This document shows positions 1 through 8,251 of a stretch of DNA of 64,000 nt, piece by piece. The DNA lies in the IMG/VR virus record IMGVR_UViG_3300025106_000001, positions 1-64,000 of that record. One strand, 5' to 3'. The position numbers and the translations under genes are program-made. This DNA comes from a virus. Below the pieces are notes generated by a model. It worked only from the letters and a program-made list of their open reading frames with translations. It was not told the DNA's origin and made no database searches. Numbering within the stretch: position 1 is the stretch's first letter; each line of letters starts with the position of its first letter.

Positions 1-1
1 T

Positions 2-33
2 AAAAAACGAACTCAGGTGCGTCACCTGAGTTC
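2..33 (-). terminator. Intrinsic terminator of the 70-aa gene
   Basis: A perfect 11-bp inverted repeat (9-19 with 23-33, three-base loop) is followed on the minus strand by six U residues (2-7). It lies just beyond the stop codon at 50. Confidence 0.85.
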
Positions 34-49
34 ATTTGTCCAAAACCAT

Positions 50-262
50 TCAATATTCATTTGTAAATCTGTCCCTGAGTTCATCGCAGGATTCTTTTGC
101 TATACATTTCCTGCATTTGAAGTCTGATTCTTCACATTCTTCCATCTGTTTAAGCTCAATTGCTTCTAAAACTGACTCTCCGATACCGCATACACGACCT
201 TCTATATTCAAACATAAGAAGCACTTGCTTATAGAGTGTTCTTCAATACAATATCTTGACAT
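50..262 (-). CDS. Small cysteine-rich protein, 70 aa
   Basis: No family is recognised. Eight cysteines (residues 5, 14, 17, 25, 43, 50, 53, 59), including C-x2-C at 14/17 and 50/53, suggest a zinc-binding or small metal-binding fold; that is inference. The start is supported by a GGGAGAGGGGG ribosome site directly upstream. It forms a single-gene unit with a late-type AACA-N6-TA element at 319-330 and its own terminator, so late expression is likely. The reading frame on the opposite strand here is a shadow. Confidence 0.65.
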   Translation of the reverse strand: MSRYCIEEHSISKCFLCLNIEGRVCGIGESVLEAIELKQMEECEESDFKCRKCIAKESCDELRDRFTNEY

Positions 263-284
263 ACCCCCTCTCCCTTCTTATACG

Positions 285-322
285 ATTAATAACAGTCTAG
301 ATTAAGGAAGGCTGTTATTAAT
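285..322. repeat. Inverted repeat in the leader of the 70-aa gene
   Basis: Two 11-base arms (285-295 and 312-322) are perfect inverted repeats with a 16-base loop. The outer arm overlaps the late-type promoter element, so the repeat could be an operator or could fold in the leader. No U-tract follows, so it is not a typical terminator. Confidence 0.45.
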
Positions 323-330
323 ATATTGTT
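319..330 (-). promoter_or_regulatory. Late-type promoter element AACA-N6-TA
   Basis: Reads AACA-ATATAT-TA on the minus strand, 57 bases upstream of the 70-aa gene start. Confidence 0.5.
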
Positions 331-375
331 GAAAGGCAAGGCATTTAGTTTTCTCCCAGACAAGCTGCAATTATA

Positions 376-406
376 ATAAAAAATAAGGGGCAATGAAAAT
401 GCCCCT
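376..406 (-). terminator. Intrinsic terminator of the AAA+ ATPase gene
   Basis: Stem AGGGGCA/TGCCCCT (386-406) with a U-rich minus-strand tail over 376-385. Confidence 0.75.
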
Positions 407-415
407 AATATATTT

Positions 416-1756
416 CTAATCTTCATCCTCATCATAACTATTATATCCAGTAGGCATGAAATTCAGACGCTGTTGTTTCTTATAAGCATTATGTGAATTA
501 GCATGTTCAGTCCTGATACTAACAAGTGAGTTATATGACTTTTCAACAGCTTCTTCTACTGTCATGTCAGGTTCTGATGCAAGCAGATATGATGTGCTTG
601 TAATCAATTCCTTAAGACTAGCCATCGGTAAGTTGTCACTATACTTAACAAATAAGTCAACAACACCGTCATCTGTATCAGCTATATTAATATCTCTATG
701 CACTTTATATTCAGCAAGCAGTTTACCAATCTTTCTACTTTCAAAGAATATCTTTCTAGTGTTTTCAGCAGGATTATCAATTTTATAAGTACGGTCAAAT
801 CTTCCAGACCTATTCATAAACGCAGGGTCTATTTTATCTGGATAATTTGTGGTTCCTATGAAGTAAATTCCTGACCTAATATCAACACCATCAAGAATAT
901 TTAAGAACTCAGATCTATTACGTTCAGTAATTAATGAGTCAATATCCTCAATTACAATTATAGCTTGCTTACTATCGAGGGCTTTCGTTAACGATTGTAA
1001 TATCCTTGTAACATTCATTACATTAGGGTTAATTACAACCTTTATGATACTTGGTACAACTCTAATTATCTGTCTTATCATTGCACTCTTTCCGTTACCT
1101 GGATCACCAAAGAGAATGATACCCCTTTTATAAGGTAACTCTAGTTTATCATATAGCTTATGAGTTTCATCCTTAAAGAAGGTTGTAATATCATTCATAA
1201 CATCATTGATTGTTGACTTCTCATCGAATACTAGATTTTCATCAGGTACTTTCTTCTTTAGCACATCGACTGGTTTAGTTTTATCTTCTATAGCGTCCAT
1301 AATTTCAATGTATTCCTTACCATCACAGTGGAAGTCTACATCTCTGAATATGTTAGCACCAGTGTCTTGCCTGATTATATCCTTAGTCTTCTTTAAAAAC
1401 TTCTTTAGATGGTCAACATCAATGAGGAATGTGCTACAGATTGAGTAAGTATCAACGCTATAGAATAGCACTGAATTTATTTTCTTTGAAATCGCAATTC
1501 TCTGAAACAAATCGAAACCTGCCATCATGTCAAATGTTCCGATAGACTCAGGTTGTGGTAATACATCTGGGAAATCATATACATTCCCGATGTCCTTAAA
1601 TTTAAATTCCTTCATAATAGCATTAAATACATTTTGGTCGAATATATAGAAATTAATCCTCTGATATCTTTCTAAATATACCTTACTATCTGGAAGATGT
1701 CCATTCACTAACTTTACCAAACATTCTTCCATATTCTTATCAATTAATCCACTCAT
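416..1756 (-). CDS. AAA+ ATPase (BCS1/FtsH-type ATPase core)
   Basis: Probable ATP-driven remodelling enzyme. An N-terminal region of about 200 residues with no recognised family is followed by one AAA+ module: Walker A GDPGNGKS near residue 220, Walker B IIVIEDID near 270, sensor-1 GTTNYPDKIDPAF near 305 and arginine-finger region RSGRFDR. This core resembles BCS1 and FtsH ATPases, but there is no transmembrane segment or protease domain, so its partner is unknown. The longer frame starts at 1774, but GGGAGG overlaps that ATG and lies correctly before the ATG at 1756, giving 446 aa. It follows the 189-aa gene closely and ends in its own terminator. Confidence 0.85.
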   Translation of the reverse strand: MSGLIDKNMEECLVKLVNGHLPDSKVYLERYQRINFYIFDQNVFNAIMKEFKFKDIGNVYDFPDVLPQPESIGTFDMMAGFDLFQRIAISKKINSVLFYSVDTYSICSTFLIDVDHLKKFLKKTKDIIRQDTGANIFRDVDFHCDGKEYIEIMDAIEDKTKPVDVLKKKVPDENLVFDEKSTINDVMNDITTFFKDETHKLYDKLELPYKRGIILFGDPGNGKSAMIRQIIRVVPSIIKVVINPNVMNVTRILQSLTKALDSKQAIIVIEDIDSLITERNRSEFLNILDGVDIRSGIYFIGTTNYPDKIDPAFMNRSGRFDRTYKIDNPAENTRKIFFESRKIGKLLAEYKVHRDINIADTDDGVVDLFVKYSDNLPMASLKELITSTSYLLASEPDMTVEEAVEKSYNSLVSIRTEHANSHNAYKKQQRLNFMPTGYNSYDEDED

Positions 1757-1786
1757 TACACGAGTACCTCCCATAAATATTATATT

Positions 1787-2356
1787 TTATTTTAGACGTG
1801 CTTCGGAATAAATCCCTTGCAACCTATCTATCAATTTTTTCATATCCTGTGGCTCATATACGACATATAATCTAGTATCATCGTATAAGCCTTCTCTACA
1901 TCCACAATCTAAGTCTAACTCAAATTGTTCACCTTGTTTCTCAGCTCTATCCAATAGGTCAACTCTGTCACCATCAGACCATCCTACCATATCATCTTCT
2001 GTCACACCAATTGGTTGTTGTTCATCCAATAGTGTCGTTTCGCAGAAATCATTCATTCCACAAGAAGTGTTATCCTCACAAACAAATAAACCTTCAATTA
2101 CACATGGTCTATAATGACTATATAATATCGGAGTTTTAAGTTTCATGAATTCTCTTTTATTTACAATCTTCATTTTTTCACCTCCTATAAATAATAACCA
2201 AAGGTTTATCTCATATTTTTTACCCCTTGTGTTATCATAATAAATGGTTTCTTCACTATTTATAGTGAAGCCTAAAATCCATTGTTTCCACTGTTTGTAT
2301 TGAGTTGTCAAAGATAACTTTATGCATTTACCTAAAGATATTTCTTTATCACCCAT
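1787..2356 (-). CDS. Unknown protein, 189 aa, with a second in-frame start
   Basis: No family recognised. Two starts are credible in the same frame. The ATG at 2356 has a GAGGGGGG site eight bases upstream. The ATG at 2173 (giving 128 aa beginning MKIVNKREF) has a textbook GGAGGTGA site. Both a long and a short product may be made, or only the shorter one. The C-terminal part is acidic with a Cys cluster (CEDNTSCGMNDFC and CGC) that could bind metal. It lies between the polymerase C-terminal gene and the AAA+ ATPase on the same strand with short spacers, so it is probably co-transcribed with them. Confidence 0.6.
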   Translation of the reverse strand: MGDKEISLGKCIKLSLTTQYKQWKQWILGFTINSEETIYYDNTRGKKYEINLWLLFIGGEKMKIVNKREFMKLKTPILYSHYRPCVIEGLFVCEDNTSCGMNDFCETTLLDEQQPIGVTEDDMVGWSDGDRVDLLDRAEKQGEQFELDLDCGCREGLYDDTRLYVVYEPQDMKKLIDRLQGIYSEARLK

Positions 2357-2377
2357 GTAAGAAACCCCCCTCTTAAA

Positions 2378-4315
2378 TTAGACACGTAAAATATTACTAA
2401 AATATTCTTTCTTAGATGTCTTAATAGTTTCTATACCCATTGACTCTAATACAGAATAAAATCTTGATAAGTTATCATTAACTATTGTGTCATAATCTAT
2501 AAATGGCATTAGCCATTCAGGTATTCTTTCAACATTTCGAGGTATTGCTATTATAGCAACGCCTTTTTCTGCTATCTTTTTCTCCTTACTATTAAGGATA
2601 TTCTTAACTATTATCTCATACATTTGAGGCTCAACATGTTTTACCTCTTCAACTTCTTTTTCATTAGTCAATTTAACCTTAACTATATCTACCTTCTCAG
2701 GTAAATCTATTTCCTTATTAGGGTACAAATAATTCCATGCAATGATACCCCTTACCCCTTGTTCTTTAAATGGGTCCTTATAGGCTCCTAATTCCTTAAC
2801 TGATTTAGGTATTAGGAAGCTTTTTTCACCTCTCTGTAAGGATGCTCTTATAACAGCTTCAAATCCTTCAAGCTCTCTGAGTATTTCAGATATATTGATA
2901 TCTTTTGCATATAGAAGCTTTTCCTTAACTAGGTTAATAAAATACTTTTTAGTTTCCTCACGAGTTGAGGACTTAACAAAGTCCATACCTTTAATGTCAA
3001 TCTTCTCTGGATATATTTCTTTACCTTCCCTAAGTCTAACGCTACTTATATATCTCTTCTTCTTACCTGAAAGTATAAGTCTTGTGAACAAGAACTCATT
3101 CTTCATATTTATTTTAGGTCGATACTCTTTAAGTATGTTAGCTCCCTTAGTGTATTTCCAGAGAACCTCGGTAATCATATTTGTTAAAACATAACACATG
3201 ATGTTTACACAAACGAACCTTAATTGGTCAGGGTCTCTATCCATCAATCTACTGTCAACTTTGATTACATAGTTGAATAGAAATTGCACCCATGGGTTAA
3301 GGTTTAACATATTAGAGTCAGTGTCAACTACAACGACACATTTTCTCTTATCATTTTTAAGACGCTGAATTCTATTGAATGCGAAATGATTATAGAATAC
3401 AAATTCCTTATAGTAGTCCCATAAATCTTCAATGTTAGTTTTAATACTCTCAGGAACCTTATTAGGGTCTTTGAATTCCTTCACTTTAAGCATTATAGTT
3501 GTAAGCTTATTTCTAATCTTAGGGAGATTAGAGAATGCATATAGATTATTCTTGAAGAATATTCTATTCATTATTTTCTGGTCGAGGTTCATTACAAATG
3601 TAAAAAGTATGTCATCATATTCTTCTTTATAATCAAAGAACATACCTTTCATTCTTTTCATGAGTAACTCAACTGAAACTATTGGCAGGAATTTATCATC
3701 AATAATTTTATCTTCTTTGATAACATTCCTCATAAAATTCAGACAGTCATCCAAGTCTATAAATCCTACATTGTTAGTCATGAATGCTTCAAATGCAGTT
3801 TCTGTTGTACTAATTAACGATTGACCTGTTGCTGTTACTGATGTTGCTGTATAAAGATTAAAGAAGTTTGAAGTCGGTGCTCCAGATGCTCCATAATATG
3901 AGTTAGCGTTAATCTTTTCTGTTAACTGCATTCTGTCATAAGCAGCATACTCATACGATGTCTCTTTATAATCCTTCAGTTTTCCTTTATACTGTTTTCT
4001 AAGTGTTAGGAAGTTGTTAAGCATGACAGCGGCAGGGTTCAATACTTGATTTTGGTTCTTAAAGAATACACCAAATCCACCTGCTATTGGTTCCGTTTGA
4101 TTGAACCAATCATATACTGTCAGTAAGTCAACATCCATTGTTCTATGCACATAATTATTGTGCAATTCTGCCTTAGGGTTCTCTACCCTTTCATTAGCAA
4201 TATTGATTAAGAACTTTTTTAAGTCCTTCTTATCAATGTCTGGATACATTGTGGTGAATATATCCGTATAGTGTTTTGCCCAATCTTTAATAAAGCCATA
4301 TTCTTTATCAGACAT
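2378..4315 (-). CDS. Family-B DNA polymerase, C-terminal half (motifs B and C)
   Basis: Second half of a replicative DNA polymerase encoded as two genes; the N-terminal half is at 32725-34539. Motif B (KINANSYYGASGA, about residue 130) and motif C (VVDTDSNML, about residue 330) of the palm/fingers are present, followed by a thumb-like C-terminus. Motif A and all exonuclease motifs are absent here and are found in the other gene. At 645 aa it starts with its own N-terminal extension of about 110 residues, which may form the subunit interface. AAGAGGTGG precedes the ATG at 4315. An early-type TATATATTAT element lies 90 bases upstream. Confidence 0.9.
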   Translation of the reverse strand: MSDKEYGFIKDWAKHYTDIFTTMYPDIDKKDLKKFLINIANERVENPKAELHNNYVHRTMDVDLLTVYDWFNQTEPIAGGFGVFFKNQNQVLNPAAVMLNNFLTLRKQYKGKLKDYKETSYEYAAYDRMQLTEKINANSYYGASGAPTSNFFNLYTATSVTATGQSLISTTETAFEAFMTNNVGFIDLDDCLNFMRNVIKEDKIIDDKFLPIVSVELLMKRMKGMFFDYKEEYDDILFTFVMNLDQKIMNRIFFKNNLYAFSNLPKIRNKLTTIMLKVKEFKDPNKVPESIKTNIEDLWDYYKEFVFYNHFAFNRIQRLKNDKRKCVVVVDTDSNMLNLNPWVQFLFNYVIKVDSRLMDRDPDQLRFVCVNIMCYVLTNMITEVLWKYTKGANILKEYRPKINMKNEFLFTRLILSGKKKRYISSVRLREGKEIYPEKIDIKGMDFVKSSTREETKKYFINLVKEKLLYAKDINISEILRELEGFEAVIRASLQRGEKSFLIPKSVKELGAYKDPFKEQGVRGIIAWNYLYPNKEIDLPEKVDIVKVKLTNEKEVEEVKHVEPQMYEIIVKNILNSKEKKIAEKGVAIIAIPRNVERIPEWLMPFIDYDTIVNDNLSRFYSVLESMGIETIKTSKKEYFSNILRV

Positions 4316-4404
4316 TTTATACCACCTCTTTATTATATTTAACGGATTAACAACCCGATATTACGATATGGTCTAAATTTATATCTCACCTCCTATACAT
4401 AAAG

Positions 4405-4414
4405 ATAATATATA
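4405..4414 (-). promoter_or_regulatory. Early-type promoter element TATATATTAT
   Basis: Exact match reading toward the polymerase C-terminal gene. An orphan GGAGGTGAG ribosome-site sequence lies about 12 bases downstream of it without an ATG. Confidence 0.6.
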
Positions 4415-4477
4415 AATCATTACCTTTTTGTTGATGGGGTTTTGATTTTTTAAACAAGTACAAATTTTATATAATTG

Positions 4478-4489
4478 AACATTTTAATA
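4478..4489 (+). promoter_or_regulatory. Late-type promoter element AACA-N6-TA
   Basis: AACA-TTTTAA-TA, 29 bases before the ATG of the 158-aa gene. The surrounding 16 bases are identical to the element before the tail sheath gene (26188-26199). Confidence 0.65.
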
Positions 4490-4518
4490 AAAAATTATGT
4501 AGAAAGGTTGTGAAATTC

Positions 4519-4995
4519 ATGTTATTCAAGAATAATGGTTTGGTGGATAACACCAATGAAGAAGTTTCAACAGAGGCTCAAGCCCTGATTATGGAAGCCG
4601 CTATGCTTGATGTATTGAGTGAAGGCGAATTAAACGCATTCCTTGAAAATCATACAGAAGTTAATGCTGCTTTAAGAGACCAGGTATTGCTTGAGAAGAC
4701 AATCGTAAGATTGGATAAGAAAGCTAAGCTTTCAAGAGCACAGAAGGTTGCTGTATTCACAGTTGCAAAGGAGAAGAACGATCCTAAGTTCAAGAAACTG
4801 GTAACAGTTTGGAGACTGGAAAGATTCCTTGAGCAATATCTATTTAAGAAATACGGTAATGAGGCTCTTAGAAGAGCAAAGAAGACTATGATGAATGCTG
4901 GCAAATCACAGTCAGCCCTTGTTAAAAAGGTTGCGGCTAACGTTCAAAGTCAGTTGCATAGTGTTGGTCACAAGCCAGCAGCTCCAAAGAAATAA
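4519..4995 (+). CDS. Basic virion/prohead-core candidate protein, 158 aa
   Basis: Function unknown; inferred to be a head protein. Near its N-terminus it carries ALIMEAAM, which fits the (L/I)-x-E-(A/G) cleavage consensus of T4-type prohead proteases and resembles motifs in the protease, scaffold-like and capsid proteins of this window. The rest is helical and strongly basic toward the C-terminus (many Lys/Arg, ending KPAAPKK), as in DNA-associated internal head proteins. The ATG at 4519 is chosen over a GTG at 4510 because AGAAAGG would be only two bases from the GTG. It is a single-gene unit with a late-type promoter and a strong terminator. Confidence 0.75.
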   Translation: MLFKNNGLVDNTNEEVSTEAQALIMEAAMLDVLSEGELNAFLENHTEVNAALRDQVLLEKTIVRLDKKAKLSRAQKVAVFTVAKEKNDPKFKKLVTVWRLERFLEQYLFKKYGNEALRRAKKTMMNAGKSQSALVKKVAANVQSQLHSVGHKPAAPKK

Positions 4996-5002
4996 AAAAA
5001 TA

Positions 5003-5044
5003 AATAATGCTAAGTAGGTTAATTCCTACTTAGCATTATTTTTA
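5003..5044. terminator. Bidirectional intrinsic terminator
   Basis: Perfect 16-bp stem (5003-5018 with 5025-5040) flanked by A- and T-tracts, between convergent genes; it overlaps the 3' end of the 83-aa gene. Confidence 0.85.
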
Positions 5045-5277
5045 TTGTCTTCTTGAACTCTCCTTAGCATATCCATAAATTCATGGCTGTAAGATTTCAA
5101 CTTACCTTTCTTAGCTAAGGTCTCGTATACATTTTGTAGTTTCTCTACATCTATTTCATGTAGATGGTCTTTAGTTAGTTTATAGTCGATTGCTGGATGT
5201 AATAGTAATACTTCCTCGACATTCTCAATAGATGAAAAGTTTCGGTCTAGTTCTGATATACTAGGTAATGCACCCAT
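5026..5277 (-). CDS. Small helical protein with LLHPxID motif, 83 aa
   Basis: No family recognised. It shares the block LLLHPAID plus a following helix with the 131-aa protein at 5677-6072 (ILLHPEID), so the two are probably distant paralogues. AGGAGGATGAAGTT precedes the ATG. A late-type element (5302-5313) lies 25 bases upstream and the gene ends inside a bidirectional terminator. Confidence 0.65.
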   Translation of the reverse strand: MGALPSISELDRNFSSIENVEEVLLLHPAIDYKLTKDHLHEIDVEKLQNVYETLAKKGKLKSYSHEFMDMLRRVQEDNKNNAK

Positions 5278-5301
5278 AACTTCATCCTCCTAACTTAAAT
5301 T

Positions 5302-5313
5302 TAATTAAATGTT
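5302..5313 (-). promoter_or_regulatory. Late-type promoter element AACA-N6-TA
   Basis: AACA-TTTAAT-TA on the minus strand upstream of the 83-aa gene, in the spacer after the 78-aa gene. Confidence 0.5.
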
Positions 5314-5316
5314 CAG

Positions 5317-5553
5317 TTAGAAAAGTTCGGTGAATGGGTAGCCAATATCTTCGATAGTTTGTGATACTAGACGCAAACTTATAATTACTTGGTCTAAATC
5401 TAGGTTATTAAGAACTTTGATTTCATCAATCCTATAGAAATCCTCCCTAACCTTTACCCCCTGACCAACTTCATAATGAAGCTTATCCTTAGTTATTATC
5501 TCCTCGACAATAGTGTATAGGTCATAAAATACATATTTAAATGTAAGTTCCAT
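5317..5553 (-). CDS. Unknown small protein, 78 aa
   Basis: No family recognised. Acidic, mixed alpha/beta composition, no signal peptide, no cysteines. The start is supported by AGGGGG ten bases upstream. A late-type element AACA-N6-TT lies at 5571-5582. It is followed by the 83-aa gene on the same strand. Confidence 0.6.
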   Translation of the reverse strand: MELTFKYVFYDLYTIVEEIITKDKLHYEVGQGVKVREDFYRIDEIKVLNNLDLDQVIISLRLVSQTIEDIGYPFTELF

Positions 5554-5570
5554 TTATAATACACCCCCTT

Positions 5571-5582
5571 AATTTGTATGTT
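5571..5582 (-). promoter_or_regulatory. Late-type promoter element AACA-N6-TT
   Basis: AACA-TACAAA-TT on the minus strand, 18 bases before the 78-aa gene start; the T at the last position fits the TW ending. Confidence 0.4.
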
Positions 5583-5613
5583 CCTAGCAATAGAATTTTA
5601 TTATTTTTATGAT

Positions 5614-5623
5614 TATATATTAT
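5614..5623 (+). promoter_or_regulatory. Early-type promoter element TATATATTAT
   Basis: Exact match in sense orientation, 53 bases before the 131-aa gene. Confidence 0.6.
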
Positions 5624-5676
5624 AATAATAGATAGTTAATATAAGCTGTCTAATAATTTTGTGGGAGGATTAAATC

Positions 5677-6072
5677 ATGCCAATTAGAAAATCTCAAACT
5701 GATGAGGAAAGGAAAAAGGCTTTAATAACTAAAATAAAAGGACCCAAGGATATACTAGATGCAATAGCTCAATTACCTAAGCAAGATGTAATTAATCAAT
5801 TGGAAATAATGGCTAGGGGAGAAGGTGGAACCGATGATACCATTTACAAAACTATTTTATTACATCCTGAGATTGACATCACGGATATTGAAAATTATGC
5901 GGAAAAAATAAATCTAAATAGACTTATAACAAACGCAATCTATTTAATTAAGAATGACGGAATGCCTCTAAATGCAATTAAGTTAATTTCATTCATTATT
6001 AACAACTATCGTAATAACATATTCGACCTGTATGTAAAACAATATAGAAATGAAATGGATAATAAGCTATAA
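5677..6072 (+). CDS. Helical protein with LLHPxID motif, 131 aa
   Basis: No family recognised. Contains ILLHPEIDITDIENYAEKI, similar in sequence and spacing to LLLHPAIDYKLTKDHLHEI of the 83-aa protein encoded divergently next door. The N-terminus is basic, the rest helical. GTGGGAGG precedes the ATG. Unlike its relative it has an early-type promoter, so the pair would be made at different times. Confidence 0.7.
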   Translation: MPIRKSQTDEERKKALITKIKGPKDILDAIAQLPKQDVINQLEIMARGEGGTDDTIYKTILLHPEIDITDIENYAEKINLNRLITNAIYLIKNDGMPLNAIKLISFIINNYRNNIFDLYVKQYRNEMDNKL

Positions 6073-6084
6073 TAAATAAGATAG

Positions 6085-6118
6085 ATAACGCAGGTTTTAT
6101 GCTGCGTTATTTTTTTTA
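6085..6118 (+). terminator. Intrinsic terminator
   Basis: Nine-bp stem ATAACGCAG/CTGCGTTAT followed by a run of T residues, after the 131-aa gene. Confidence 0.85.
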
Positions 6119-6135
6119 TTAAATTTCGTTATAAA

Positions 6136-6145
6136 TATATATTAT
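6136..6145 (+). promoter_or_regulatory. Early-type promoter element TATATATTAT
   Basis: Exact match followed by TAC, 41 bases before the RNA polymerase beta' gene. Confidence 0.6.
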
Positions 6146-6157
6146 TACTATGTGAAT

Positions 6158-6169
6158 AACAAAATTATA
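6158..6169 (+). promoter_or_regulatory. Late-type element AACA-N6-TA downstream of the early element
   Basis: AACA-AAATTA-TA between the early-type element and the ribosome site of the beta' gene; this gene could be served by both promoter classes, or the match may be chance in AT-rich DNA. Confidence 0.3.
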
Positions 6170-6186
6170 TAAGGAGGTAGATACGC

Positions 6187-8187
6187 ATGTATGAATCAGT
6201 AAAAGAAGAATTACCTTGTCATATCCAAGAAATAATCCTTGGAGTGAGCAATAAATTATTTATAGTATCAGAAATCCTTGAAAATAAGGATACCTTTAAT
6301 CGTACTCATGAAATGATTTACGATTATTTAAAACAGGGGTTTGAGCATGAAGCTCTTAGAAAATGCCCTGTACATTTTAAGTTCTTTGATAGAGATGGTG
6401 AGATTATTCACACTCTGCAAATAAGACACTTTTTAACAAATTTAATATTCTGGGAGCCTATAATGAGGTTAAAGGCAGTCGAACATATTGACAGCTCTTA
6501 CATTATAGACCCAACACAGTTAACTTCGGATTTAATTAAGTCTTATATAGACGATAAAATAGTTATACCATTCAGAAGACATGTTAATAATGTAAAGCTT
6601 AATAAAGCATTACATGATTTAATTTTCAATTTATCCAGGATTTCAACAGATTTCAATATCTTATTAGGGTTATCTATTAATATGGAAACCTTTATTGATG
6701 TTGCTAATAAGAATCCTAGGTTTAATGAGATTATTAGAACAAAGATTCCTGATGGTATGCAACCGAAAGATATTGAGAACATGCTCGATGGATTAATGAA
6801 TGAGCAAATAAGTATCTTGTGTCAAGAAGATAATTTCTTGAAACCTATATTGCTGTCTGGTACTGGAATAAAGCATAAACAGCTATCAGAGTTTGCAATT
6901 AATGGAGGTCTAAAACCAGACCTTGATGGTAATACAATACCTACACCAATCAATAGTAACTTTATAGTAGGTGGGTTGAATAACATAACTAACTACTATA
7001 TAGACTCTCTAGGCGGACGTAAATCTGTTATCATGAACAAGACTGTTATGGGTCGTTCAGGTCACTTTGCAAGAAAGGTTATGCTTCTTGTATCAGGAAT
7101 TAAATTAAGTCATGAAGAAGATTGCGGAACCGTTCATTCAGTTGAGTTTGAAATAAAGACTAAAAGACATCTTGAAAAACTGATTGACAGGTATTATAGA
7201 TTGCCTAACTCAAGAGAGTATAAAGTTCTAACAGGGAAAGAAAAAGATTTAATCGGTAAGAAGATACTGGTTAGGTCTCCTGCTAAATGTGCATCAAAGA
7301 ATGGTGTATGTAATAAGTGCTATGGGGAATTATACTACACTAATAAGAATATCTCCATAGGAGGTTATGCAGGGGCTAAGATAACAGAACCAGTTTCACA
7401 GAACATTTTATCATCAAAGCACTTACTAACAACAACATCAGAGAAGATTGAGTTTAATGAAGACTTCTATAAGTTCTTTGATATAAGTGCTAATGAGATA
7501 ATCCTTAATGCAAATAATGAGGATTTTGAGCCAAGTGAATACAGCTTAGTATTGATAGGAGATAACATCAAGACTATTAATGAGTTTGATATATCAGACT
7601 TCAATAGCTATGTGGAAATATTCCATGTTAAGAATAAGAAGACTGGTGAGATTATAGAGATGAAAGAAAAGGATATGAAAGAACTCTATATAGCACCAGA
7701 AATTGTTGAAATGCTTAATTTGGATAGGCAAAAGGAAGTCTATGAATTAGACTTATCAAAGATTGAAGATGACACTAGAATCTTTGTTGTTGAGATAGAG
7801 AATAATGAGTTAACACGACCACTGTATAACATCATGTATCTCTTAGATAGAGCAGACCACTTCGGTGCAACTACAATAGATGATATGTGTCAAAAGATGC
7901 TAGACCTTATGATAGAATCTAAGATCAAGGCTAACTCAGTTCATGGGGAAGTATTAATACGACCTCTTATAAGAAGTTCACAAGATGTACTTGATATACC
8001 GAATTTCACCAAGTATAGTGATGATGCCGCTTATCAAATACTTACTGTAGAGAATGCACTAATTAAACATCCTTCAGTACTGGTAAGCTTATCATTCCAG
8101 GACTTAGGTAGACAATTAGGTAATCCATTAACATTCAAGAAGAAAGCACCATCATTTATAGATCCTTTCTTCAAGGAAAGACCATAA
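6187..8187 (+). CDS. RNA polymerase beta' subunit, C-terminal part
   Basis: One piece of a phage multisubunit RNA polymerase, 666 aa. The bridge-helix/trigger-loop region is recognisable near residues 275-320: DSLGGRKSVIMNKTVMGRSG followed by EEDCGT, equivalent to THGARKGLADTALKTANSG and EDDCGT of bacterial beta'. The four cysteines of the beta' C-terminal zinc site are kept (DCGT, then KCASKNGVCNKCYG near residue 375). The catalytic NADFDGD motif belongs to the N-terminal part, which I cannot find in this window. The acidic C-terminus is divergent. AAGGAGG precedes the ATG. It is a single-gene unit with promoter elements and a terminator. Confidence 0.9.
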   Translation: MYESVKEELPCHIQEIILGVSNKLFIVSEILENKDTFNRTHEMIYDYLKQGFEHEALRKCPVHFKFFDRDGEIIHTLQIRHFLTNLIFWEPIMRLKAVEHIDSSYIIDPTQLTSDLIKSYIDDKIVIPFRRHVNNVKLNKALHDLIFNLSRISTDFNILLGLSINMETFIDVANKNPRFNEIIRTKIPDGMQPKDIENMLDGLMNEQISILCQEDNFLKPILLSGTGIKHKQLSEFAINGGLKPDLDGNTIPTPINSNFIVGGLNNITNYYIDSLGGRKSVIMNKTVMGRSGHFARKVMLLVSGIKLSHEEDCGTVHSVEFEIKTKRHLEKLIDRYYRLPNSREYKVLTGKEKDLIGKKILVRSPAKCASKNGVCNKCYGELYYTNKNISIGGYAGAKITEPVSQNILSSKHLLTTTSEKIEFNEDFYKFFDISANEIILNANNEDFEPSEYSLVLIGDNIKTINEFDISDFNSYVEIFHVKNKKTGEIIEMKEKDMKELYIAPEIVEMLNLDRQKEVYELDLSKIEDDTRIFVVEIENNELTRPLYNIMYLLDRADHFGATTIDDMCQKMLDLMIESKIKANSVHGEVLIRPLIRSSQDVLDIPNFTKYSDDAAYQILTVENALIKHPSVLVSLSFQDLGRQLGNPLTFKKKAPSFIDPFFKERP

Positions 8188-8220
8188 AAGAGCTGATAAA
8201 TTCAGCTCTTTTCTTTTTAT
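8186..8220 (+). terminator. Intrinsic terminator of the beta' gene
   Basis: Eleven-bp stem AAAAGAGCTGA/TCAGCTCTTTT with a U-rich tail. Confidence 0.85.
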
Positions 8221-8251
8221 AACAAAAATTAATATAAGTGGATGTGTACAC

